Shown piece by piece: positions 55,457-64,000 of a stretch of DNA of 64,000 nucleotides. Source of the DNA: Actinernus sp. WN-2022 (Eukaryota; Cnidaria; Anthozoa; Actiniaria; Actinernidae); contig JAOWCC010000271.1 of NCBI GenBank assembly GCA_030867875.1, forward strand, positions 62,001 through 126,000, written 5' to 3'. Position numbers and translations under genes: made by a program. Within the stretch, counting starts at the first letter, position 1; each line of letters starts with the position of its first letter. The notes beneath the pieces were generated by a model, which was not told where the DNA came from, ran no database searches, and saw only the letters and a program-made list of their open reading frames with translations.

Positions 55457-57530
55457 ATTGGTTAATTAATGCAACTTGTATTATATGTTAGATAATGTTG
55501 ATCAGCAAACATTTATTTTGTTGGTGGTCTCAGATGTTCAATTGATAAGGGACCAGTCATTGTTTAACTTGGAGGGGGTGGTGGAGAAAATGGGGGTCTT
55601 GTAAAAACATTTCGGAGAAAATGGGGGTCCCAAAATATTTTAAGGTACTCTACAATGATCTTGAAAATTAATTGGATACCAAATTGGATACCAAAAAGAA
55701 AATTTGAGGCTGACAGGGTTTTTTAAAGTTTTTTATTAAAATAATTTCTCCTCCACCTCCACCCCCACCCCCACAAGGAAGTAGGGGGAGGGGAGGATAT
55801 GGGAAGGAAACGCCTGCCCGCAACGCCTGTGATTTTGAAAAACGCCTCCTAATTAGTTATGCATGTCTGATCTGTCAAAAATTACCAGTACGATTTTCCT
55901 CGCTGATTGTAGGCCTCAGAAAATGTACATTTTCTCCAAAATTAATGGGGTTATAAACCTCTAAATCATCAACTATTATAAACTTCTCTGATATCAAGCG
56001 ATATTATTTAGTGTTTTTGTAGCAAGTTTTCTATAGCAATTTGGCCGCCATCAAGATTTCAATATAGTAAGCAATCTGATGCGATGTAACCGCAGTGTTG
56101 GGTTTCGTTAACATCATTGTTTGCACACCATGAGATGGGAATATAACTCGAAATAATCTGAAAACAGCACTTTACTTGCGAAATAAATTGAAAAATAGAA
56201 TCAGGCACCATCATAGTTCTTACATATGTAACAGGAAGTTCATAGTTTTAATAGAAGTGCTTGAAATAATTTTACATATGCTCTTGAATATGGTCGTTAA
56301 CGTTTAGGCTTCCGCCACGTTTGCCCAGAAAATGTCCGGGGAAAATGAATGTTTTCTCCAAAATCAGTCGGACTAATATAAAAATTATAAACATAACTTC
56401 TGTATAATGTCAAGCAATTTGGATTGCCTGTCTGTAATTTGTGTTGTAAATCTAGCCTTCGATTCCATTTTAGAGGTGAAACAACGGCTTCGGCATCAGT
56501 TTCCTTCATACGAACAAGGAGTTGAAAATCAAACTTTTTCCCAAAACCCGGCTGGACTTACTTCTTACCTAAAGACAACCTGTTGCAAACCTTTAATGTT
56601 TCTGTTCCAGCCTTATTTAGAGATTTAGCCTTAGTTTAGAGCAGAAAAATATCACTTTGGTATTAAATTGGTGGGAAGTACATCGACCTAGACCTTGAAA
56701 GTACCTTTGGAAACCTTTCATTTGACCGGTTACACACACTCTGCGAAAGCTGTGGCTAATCAAGTTTGTAAATCTTAGAAAATTCATGGTAAAATAGCAA
56801 TATTACTCACCGCTCTAGTTCTAGTTCCCTTAAACTCCAAATTGTCGTGACGAAATTTTAAAAACCAACTATCGACCTCGTGAACATGTCACCATCGGCA
56901 TATAGTCGTCATCTTAATTGCCATTTTGTGATTGGATATTGTCGCTAAATGAAGATTCCGAGTAATGCACGAAAGCCAACGACACATTCAATTGCTCCCG
57001 AATAAAACTTCACGACCACGTATCGACAATGTTAACAAACACACTATCTTACGCGCGTCATAGGACTCGATAACATAGTGTCTACAGTTTCTTAAGAAGC
57101 AGTAGACACAACAATGCTGTTTTAGAAAGATTGACAATCAATTGGAGGTACAAAATAGCATTTACAAACAGGTTTTGCTAATTGAGAACTTCTATTTGAA
57201 ATCCAGGAAAATAAAATTCAAACCCGTCCCTATTTTGGACTTAATCAGTTTAGAAGGTATAGCAATGATCTTCCATGTCATTATCATTATTCTGTTGTAA
57301 ACATGTGGGAGCTTTGGGGAATATACGATAAACGAGATTATAATCAATCAGAGTATGTTGAGAGGGATTCATTTCATTTATGACCAAATTCTCCATAGTC
57401 TATAAAGAAACGAAGTATACAATGGTAACTGTCATGTTTCTTTAGACATGTTTTAATCGTATAAGTTCCCTGTTCCATTTCCGAAATATAACGTCCTGGT
57501 GAAACGCACAACGGCTGCATTATATTCAGC
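55457..57530. other. No gene recognised
   Basis: 55590-55650 has a repeated GAGAAAATGGGGGTC. 55910-55990 and 56320-56400 share AGAAAATGT, TTTTCTCCAAAAT and ATTATAAAC phrases in the same order, a diverged duplication. No coding sequence is supported. Confidence 0.4.
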
Positions 57531-57857
57531 CAGAAGTCCATAACCAGAAGTCTCGATAAGTAATGGAACGCGGCCCATCCGTTTACGGTATAATCTATTT
57601 TTATAACGGTGCTCAAACTACTTTCGTGTCTAAATAACAATGGCAGCCATGTTCTTTAAGAAATACAAAAATAGTTATCTAATTAGAACAAATTAAAGGC
57701 GTTCATGTTTTGGACCAATCAGAGTTGCCGGGGCAATTAGGTGCAATACGCTTGGCTATCGATTTAGCGAGAATCGTTGTCTAAAAATAGATTATACCGT
57801 CAACAGATGGGCCAAGACCTGGTATGACAGATCGAGACTTCTGGTTATGAACTTCTG
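57531..57857. mobile_element. MITE of the 7-bp-TSD family, copy 4
   Basis: It begins CAGAAGTCCATAACCAGAAG and ends CTTCTGGTTATGAACTTCTG. Perfect direct repeats ATTCAGC flank it (57524-57530 and 57858-57864). It is 327 bp, and the ends differ slightly from copies 1 and 2. Confidence 0.92.
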
Positions 57858-57940
57858 ATTCAGCATAAAAGCGCTAGCACGCTCATCTTGTTGCTTATCA
57901 CCTCTCACGAGTAGTTGAACCACAATACTACGAGCCATTA

Positions 57941-58281
57941 CAAGGAGCCGTCCATCTCCCATATTTGGTCTGTGAGTCAGAACATTCCCAGATCAGGTTA
58001 TTTTTAGAACACACGAGATAAATAAATCCCATACTCGAGCGGTACCCCGATAAAATTCCTACTTTTTCACAATGGCGATGTTTTCTCATTGTACGCAGTA
58101 ACAATATATCTTCATAAATCATTATGAAGCATTGTTTGCCCAGTAGATTGTTGCATGAAATTACTGTTCACAAGGCTTCTCATCGTTTTTCGCGGCGGCT
58201 AAAAATAGCCTGATCTGAGAGGTAAACATTGCTGACTCACGAATGAACAATAGATAGGCGCTCCTGGTCAGCGGACTCATG
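57941..58281. mobile_element. Probable further copy of the 7-bp-TSD MITE family
   Basis: The left end CAAGGAGCCGTCCATCTCCC and the right end AGGCGCTCCTGGTCAGCGGA fit the family, and the internal GATCAGGTTATTTTTAGAAC is shared with other copies. No clear direct repeats were found. Confidence 0.6.
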
Positions 58282-60518
58282 GCAATACGGAAAAAGATGG
58301 CGGCAATACATTGGACCACAATCCCTTGCGAACCTAACAAATTCAAAATAACACGTAGAAATCCTGTGTTCTCTTCAGTGACACGGTATTGGCAGCAGCA
58401 CTTGTACTGGCTTGTTTGTAAGATTTTTACAAGTCAACCTAATTTTATAACGAATTTAAAGTTTCTTTCCGCGCAAGGGATTATGGGTAAAAGTACAATC
58501 CTATCTTTTTCTTTACGGTGGCTTGCAATTGTAAAAAAAAAAATGTTCTCCTTTAGAGTTTATACTAGAGTAACTATCAGTTAGGAAGTGCGTTCGTTCG
58601 AAAAGAATCATATTTTGAAGTAATATAAATTTCATTCAGATTTTAGAAATGTATTCGTTTGGTGAAACCAAGGAAAGTACCGAAAAAATATACCTCTTCT
58701 TATTTTATTTGTTCACATCATTCCCTTTTGTCTGATTGCGTCTAGAGGAAATGGACTAGTAAACACAAATGAATAATGAATATATTTATTCTCATTGTTT
58801 ACAATTATCGTATGAATATCAATTCAACTGGTTACCCTTGTGCTAGACTTATCTGCTATATGTACACATGCAATTCTTACTTGGAAGATTTGCCTCTGGC
58901 TCCCTGGGTATAAAACTATATAGTAACATAACTAATATATTTTAACTGTTTTTAACGGTAACGGTATAAGATTTGATGTGTAATCTATACTAACATGTAT
59001 TAATGAGTAGCAATGTTTTCGTTTAAATGGTCTACTACGGGCATATAGCAGCATAACCATGTTTAAGTTTACTTTCTGTGTAATGTGTAATGTAATGTGT
59101 AATGTATACTAACATGCATTAATGTGTAGCAATGTTTTCCTTTAAATGGTCTACTACGGGCATATAGCATCATAACCATGTTTAAGTTTACTTTCTTTAC
59201 TATTTTGTAAAAGTCATTGCATAAAGTTTTCAAGTAAATTCGGACCATGCAGTTATCGAAATATCGTGAGCCGTAATATAAACAAAACGGCTGCTCGCTT
59301 AGTTCCCAGACCGGTGGTACGTGGCCCGCTTTAAAGCTTGACTCACTCGCTGAGCGCAAAGCATAACACTAAATACACTTTTGCTTCAGTGTAGTTTCAC
59401 ATTCACGGCAGATCCTTGTCTTGTTACTAGTATTAAAAGGTTTCGCGTTAAGATCGGCAGAAATCATTGTAGATGTTTGCGTATTAAAATCTCAACTCTT
59501 GAGTCTGAATTTCCACGTGCATGCAATCAGTCAGGCGTGAACGTGTCAGTCTGATTTTTTACAGAACATCAACAGAGTTTTGGCGCTTTCTCAGTGTAAG
59601 CATATTAATAATTCATTTTGTCGAATTTTCATACAAACCTTCTAAAACCTAACACCCAAATTTGGAAAAACCCTAACCATTTTAAATCCCAAATCATTAA
59701 TAGAACGAGTCTAAATACACCTGAACTTAATGGAGAATTTAGCGAAGTTTTCAAGTGTTTTCAAGGGCACTTTTGCTTTAACAATTTCAGGACATGCTTA
59801 CACTGAGAAACCCCCAGAGTTTTGAAGCAACGTTTGTCATATTGAAAGACGTGCAAAAACTTCTATACTCTTACCAGAAAACTTCTACTGGGAAAGTGCA
59901 ATTCCTTTTGAATTAAAAGAGCTTTAATGCATCGGATCTGATCAGTCAGTTCGCGATGCCGCCCTAGCCGGAATTAGAGGCGTCAGAGAACAACGATAGC
60001 TGAATGTGTTTCTCGTCTTTCCGCTCCAGCAGCAAGAATATTGACGCGAGAAGAGACGATCTGTGGTTAAGTTTCGAATTTGATCAGTCACCACGCTTTG
60101 ATGAGCAACACTAATGAATTTCTTCAGCATATTACGGAGATAAATCACTACTCACCTTATGCACTGTTCAAACCACGAGGCGAACCGTAAATCGTAATGC
60201 ATCATGGACATGCTGAGTTAATTTATGCGCAAATGTACAAACCCACGTTTTTCGTGTTTGGATTGCGCCTGTGGAGCACAGGTAGCCCGCGTTAAGATTA
60301 GCATGCGTTCTGGCTCTCGCTCGAACACAATTAAATATGATCTCATTCTTAAGGTATTATTGGAAGTCTACAGAGGCCCAAACGTAACACGTTTTTCGAA
60401 CTTTTTCAGCACCAACCACACTTATTTTCTGCGATTTTCATATGAACTGACGAACAAACTGTGTGTGAACATAGTCTTCAATCAATCATCGAGGGTGGCG
60501 ACTTTAATCGTTTGTACC
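58282..60518. other. No gene recognised apart from a tandem duplication
   Basis: Mostly AT-rich. It includes the duplication at 58986-59205. No coding frame with a recognisable domain. Confidence 0.35.
58986..59205 (+). repeat. Tandem duplication of ~115 bp
   Basis: ATACTAACATGTATTAATGA ... GTCTACTACGGGCATATAGC ... GTTTAAGTTTACTTTCT occurs twice, joined by a TGTAATGTAATGTGTAATG simple repeat. Confidence 0.9.
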
Positions 60519-60790
60519 TAATAGTCGAGTTTCGCATTCAATAATTACCGCTGGATGCGATGACTACAGACGCATTTACTCAACACTAGTCCCATTCTGA
60601 TGTTAACTATGCATAAATACCAGCGAGAAGATGGGTTGTTCACAACTCTATGTATTGTTGTAGTTTGATCTTCTGCACCTTCTCGCTGGTATTTGTGAAT
60701 AGTTAACATCAGAATGAGGCTAGTGTTGAGTAAATGCGTCTGTAGTCATCGCATCCAGTGGTATTTCTTGAATGCGAAACTGGACTATTA
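60519..60790. repeat. 272-bp foldback element
   Basis: TAATAGTCGAGTTTCGCATT to TACCAGCGAGAAGATG is inverted in the right half, ending AATGCGAAACTGGACTATTA. Arms are about 115 bp. Confidence 0.92.
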
Positions 60791-61089
60791 ACAACGACCA
60801 CATTGACTCCACACATGCGTAACACCATAATATAGACATATGATCCCTCTGGATCCCTTTAAGTTGGTAAAGTTGAGTGCACCGTCGGCTTCCAACGATA
60901 ACAGTCTGCTAGACGGAAGGACTGTTACCAACGTTAAATAGAAATACTTTACCTTACCTTTTACTTTAAGTTTTTTAGTGAAAGATGTGGCTGTGATCAT
61001 GAAACGTTTCCATTGTATAATACGGCCAGTATACCACACTAAATGACAAATATCAAGGACAAAGAACTACTCGAGAGATTCGGTCAATG

Positions 61090-61400
61090 CAGGATCCCAT
61101 TAACCGGAGAGTCCATCTCCCTAACTACGTCTGTGATGCAGCGTTTTTACAGACCGGGTTATATTAAGAATATGTTTTCCGCGAGTTTGGGTCCGCTAGC
61201 CAATCACAAGCGTTTGCGTAATTTTAATTCAAATGATTAATGATGTTGGTTGACCAAACAAGAGCTAACGAAGCATTTTTTGTTGACAACATTCCGCGAT
61301 AGAAGCGAACAACGAGATGTGAAATCTAAAAATAACCCGGTCTGTAAAAATACTGCATCACGAATGTATGACAGATAGACGCTCCGGGTAATGGTTCCTG
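61090..61400. mobile_element. MITE of the 7-bp-TSD family, copy 5, inside the dead M4 exon
   Basis: It begins CAGGATCCCATTAACCGGAG and ends GCTCCGGGTAATGGTTCCTG. Flanks GTCAATG (61083-61089) and GTCAATT (61401-61407) are 7-bp repeats with one mismatch. Confidence 0.88.
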
Positions 61401-61514
61401 GTCAATTCAGTTTCAGTTCAGTTTCATTTTATTTACACTTCAGAAGCAGGTTATACAGGATAGTTTACAAGTAGTACTACAATAAGAGAATTACAAGATT
61501 ATATATGAAAAATA
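61401..61514 (-). repeat. LINE-like 3' tail
   Basis: On the minus strand it ends GTAAATAAAATGAAACTGAA, CTGAAACTGAATTGAC, a simple-repeat tail typical of truncated LINEs. Confidence 0.5.
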
Positions 61515-61639
61515 AATGACATCGGCATCGTAATTAATGGCCGCCAATCTAACATTGACGTCATACATGCGTAACGTCATCACATAGTCCATCCTTCTAG
61601 AAAGTTTCCGTTTTACAGATCGGAAGATTCCATAGGTTT

Positions 61640-61915
61640 TTAGTAGATGTGATCATGAAACGTTTCCAGTGTATAATACATCCAGTATACCACATTGAAT
61701 GACACATATACAGCTGGAAAGAGAACTCGAGAGATTCGATCAATGACATCGGCATCGTGTTCAATGAAAGCAAATTTAATAAACTCCTTCGTCTTGCGCA
61801 TCGTGTTACGACGATTACGAACACGTGTAATCCTGGGAGCTGGTGATTTTGTCTTGTTTTTAGGCAGCTTTGCACATTCCTCGTTATCATCCTTGCAATT
61901 GTCGACTGGCTGATT
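61640..61915 (-). CDS. Cys-loop receptor gene B, last exon: M3-M4 loop end, M4 and stop
   Basis: The acceptor TTTTTATCAG precedes AAT at 61915, phase 0; the stop is TAA at 61640-61642 (91 residues). The first part is polar and strongly basic (PAPRITRVRNRRNTMRKTKE), then FIKFAFIEHDADVIDRISR, and M4: VLFPAVYVSFNVVYWMYYTL, ending ETFHDHIY. The DVIDRISRVLFP...NVVYW pattern matches the family's C-terminal helix and gene A's M4. The basic stretch just before M4 is the usual membrane-associated amphipathic helix of the cytoplasmic domain. The exon is longer than gene A's (276 against 225 nt), and the tail after M4 is about eight residues longer. The upstream exon ends in phase 0. Confidence 0.93.
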   Translation of the reverse strand, partial: NQPVDNCKDDNEECAKLPKNKTKSPAPRITRVRNRRNTMRKTKEFIKFAFIEHDADVIDRISRVLFPAVYVSFNVVYWMYYTLETFHDHIY

Positions 61916-62300
61916 CTGATAAAAATAATTAGAAAAAATAAAGCTTTAAAATAAAACAAAAGCCCACGAGTCATAATTTCCATGAAAACCCGAGAGTGGT
62001 CATGATATGTTTGCAAATGAAAGCTGGAAGGTTTGCCCAAAATGAACGGTATACTGCCCAAAATGAACGGTATACTTTAACAAGTATGGTTAATTCGAGT
62101 GTTACTGCGCATGTGTTACCAAATGTGTGCGTTTTCATATCGTTTTTTCATGTGGGAGATAAAAACACACGTGTTAAAACGTACTGAACAACTTTCTAGT
62201 TTACGAACTATAATTCAACTGACAAATTAATAGACAATGAAAAAGACCCGTGCAATAAATAATTTAAATCGTGTGCGTAGGATAAATGAATAATATTTAC

Positions 62301-62459
62301 TGCTGAAGGTAGCCTCTCAACTTGTTTATGTTTGAAGCGAAGTCTGTTATTTTCCTTTACTGCGCTGTGTAGAATTACTATAATGTATTCCATCACAGCA
62401 CCAAAAACAAAAATAAAAGAAACTATGAAGAATAAGTCGATGGCCTTTACATAGGACAC
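62301..62459 (-). CDS. Cys-loop receptor gene B, M3 exon
   Basis: The acceptor TTCTCATTTTGCAG precedes GTG at 62459. It reads VSYVKAIDLFFIVSFIFVFG, AVMEYIIVILHS, then a charged loop start (AVKENNRLRFKHKQVERLPS, A). The donor is TCAGCA|GTAAAT at 62301, phase 0, 53 codons. The M3 helix differs from gene A's at only a few positions (DLFFIVS against DWYLIVS), while the loop after it is unrelated in sequence, as expected for paralogous subunits. The exon belongs between 63019 and 61915. Confidence 0.94.
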
Positions 62460-62709
62460 CTGCAAAATGAGAAAAGTAAATATTGCACAATTAGTATAAA
62501 ATATTAATGACAAATCAAGCAAGAAAATTTGAGACTTACCGAATAAGTCATGTAATTATAATGGATGGAGCGGCGGGGGCCGGGAGTGTAACACACACCG
62601 GGAGTATTATATACAGTATAGTATTGGACGGTGCTTTATATATGGTATGCAAAGGAAATAAAGTAGAAGCGTAAAAGAATACAAATAACTCGTTTATATT
62701 TTACATCGA

Positions 62710-62935
62710 GATACGGGACCCGTTACCCAAACCAGTGGCTTATGTTTAAGTGTTCGACTAATTCCTGGGTTGAATTGGAATTGGTTTTTAATGAGGGAGG
62801 AAAACTGAAGAACCCAGAGAAAATCCGACAGAGCAAGGGCGAAATAGAGACAAACTCAACTCATGCACATATCGGAATCGAACTCGGGTCGCAGAGACGC
62901 GAAGCGTTTTCCACTGCGGCTCTCTTCAGAAGTCT
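62710..62935 (+). repeat. SINE-like dispersed repeat, copy 2
   Basis: TGAGGGAGGAAAACTGAAGA, then GACAAACTCAACTCATGCAC and GGAATCGAACTCGGGTCGCA. The last phrase resembles a tRNA-type B-box in inverse sense. Compare 45062-45350. Confidence 0.5.
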
Positions 62936-63018
62936 ATTTTATTTTGAAGTACAACCCTACGTATACTAGTTTATTTTTATTTTTAATGACCAGAAAGTAT
63001 TTCATAGTTTAGACTTAC

Positions 63019-63233
63019 CTTTGGAACTGCTGATCTAAATGATCCCATCAAGGTGACGATCGTTAGGACTGTAGTTATTCCAAGAGCGATTCTCGCTGGT
63101 GCTGCGTCTTTGGATATCCAAAACGAAAGCCAAGAAAGAGACACAATTAGTACTGTTGGTGCATAGATTTGCATTATCGCGTATCCGATCCGACGCTTAA
63201 AGGAGAACGTTGCTGTTAGATGTGTCCATGGCC
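63019..63233 (-). CDS. Cys-loop receptor gene B, M1-M2 exon
   Basis: The acceptor CATCTTTGACAG precedes GGCCATGG at 63233; two bases complete a codon from an exon to the right of the window. It reads PWTHLTATFSFKRR, M1 IGYAIMQIYAPTVLIVSLSW, LSFWISKDAA, and M2 PARIALGITTVLTIVTLMGS, FRSAVPK|GTAAGT at 63019 (phase 0). Pro-Ala-Arg at -2' to 0' is the anion-selectivity motif of GABA, glycine and glutamate-chloride channels; Leu 9' is intact. Length 215 nt equals gene A's exon. Gene B therefore encodes a probable chloride channel subunit whose ligand-binding exons lie beyond 64000. Confidence 0.95.
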
Positions 63234-64000
63234 CTGTCAAAGATGAATAAAACATTATTTTATCATCGTCATCATTCAGCAACATCGGCATACTCATCAT
63301 ATATTTTGGCAAGATACCATCACCTAAGAGAACCGATCTCCCATATTAGGGTCTCTACCCATGATAGTCTGCGGCGATTTATTTTTAGCCTATATAAATT
63401 CGTTGGACTATGTTTACCACTCTATCCAAGTCGTTGTTGGTGTTACGAGTCCGAGTGGACCCGCTCCGGCGGACGGGAGATCAGAAGATCAGATCTAGAA
63501 TGCGGTGATCCCTTCATGTAGGCACACATGAATTGCTACCAAAAATACAATAGAATTCACCACAATACAAAACAATAGAACGAAATACACAATACAATAG
63601 AACACAATACAATTTGGTAATAATTCATGTTTGGTAATAATTCATGTAAGGGATGACCCTTTTGACGGGTTCAGTTCAAGTGACACTCCATCCCAACTGT
63701 TTGTATAATTGGCTTATAAATTAAGCTTAATTTATGATATTAAATTTCAAAGTTCGTTTTCAAGCGTCTACAGATCAGGTCATATCCGTCCGGGTAGTAA
63801 GTTTAGGGAGCAACGCAGAACTCAGAGCTAGTTTTGAAGCTCCATGTTGTTAGTTACGCGGCATTCATCGCCCGTCGCGTCTTCTTGAATTAGATGGAGC
63901 GAATAAAATCCGTGAGGAGCTGTAACCAAATATTATAATAGCATCGTGACGTCCATGCCATTGAGCCAAAAATAGATTAGCACAGACTATCATAGGGTAC
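63234..64000. other. Intron of gene B, no exon recognised
   Basis: 63540-63620 has an ACAATACAATAGAA-type repeat. No 138-bp loop-C exon with matching phases is visible before the edge. Confidence 0.4.

Larger units (their letters stand above)
60980..61531 (-). pseudogene. Broken duplicate of gene B's M4 exon
   Basis: 61089-60980 on the minus strand matches gene B's last exon (61640-61915): DRISRV is readable, followed by a frame slip and a stop, then SFSVVYW and the ETFHDH codons in another frame. The match stops exactly where a MITE begins (61090-61400), continues through an inserted LINE-like tail (61401-61514), and resumes at 61515-61531 (AATGACATCGGCATCGT, the codons for the residues before DRISRV). 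The downstream 3' flanks are also similar (60800 and 61560 share CATTGAC and ACATGCGTAAC). So a tandem copy of exon plus 3' flank decayed and was then invaded. Confidence 0.85.

Overview
The window looks like nuclear DNA of a cnidarian, most likely an anthozoan such as a stony coral. This is an inference: the sequence is AT-rich, genes have small exons and multi-kilobase introns, and the intergenic and intronic space is packed with LINE fragments, Ty3/gypsy relics, foldback elements and MITEs. No ribosomal RNA, tRNA gene, CRISPR array or bacterial-style operon was seen. Most open frames over 60 codons lie in repeats and are not genes.

The real gene content is on the minus strand and consists of Cys-loop (pentameric) ligand-gated ion channel subunits. 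Gene A runs from about 41.07 kb down to 12.10 kb. A signal-peptide exon lies at 41.07-40.99 kb (assignment inferred). Seven further exons (33.3, 31.7, 29.7, 28.1, 22.4, 18.2 and 12.3 kb) keep phase across every junction. Together they encode the ligand-binding beta-sandwich, the 13-residue Cys-loop, M1 to M4 and the stop codon. One exon, carrying the N-terminal helix, was not found. Gene B is a paralogue upstream of A on the same strand. Only its last three exons (63.2, 62.4 and 61.9 kb: M1-M2, M3, M4 plus stop) are inside the window. Two dead exon copies show local duplication of this locus: an inverted copy of the signal-peptide exon at 49.9 kb, and a copy of gene B's M4 exon at 61.0-61.5 kb that is broken by a stop, a frameshift and a nested MITE.

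By region: 0-3 kb holds a broken LINE (ORF1 and the start of ORF2, minus strand) carrying three nested insertions. 6 kb and 12.8-14.4 kb hold further LINE C-terminal fragments. 9.3-10.7 kb and 15.7-17.2 kb are foldback elements with arms of about 610 and 490 bp. 19.6-21.2 kb may be a terminal-inverted-repeat element around the first exon of a DUF3504-like (Crypton-derived) protein. 36-40 kb holds a dead RecQ-like helicase fragment and a degenerate gypsy pol. 42.3-43.2 kb has retroposon 3' ends and an 8-bp minisatellite. 43.64-47.81 kb is bounded by 14-bp inverted repeats and carries heat-shock-element-like motifs and satellite arrays at both ends. 48.2-49.2 kb is a LINE reverse transcriptase C-terminal ORF. 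53-55.5 kb is a second gypsy pol, frameshifted and with a damaged integrase site.

The most useful repeat observation is a MITE family whose ends resemble CAGGAGCCCAT...ATGGGCTCCTG. Four copies are flanked by perfect 7-bp direct repeats and a fifth by a 7-bp repeat with one mismatch. Two copies sit inside recognisable coding sequence (a LINE and the duplicated M4 exon), which shows insertion directly.
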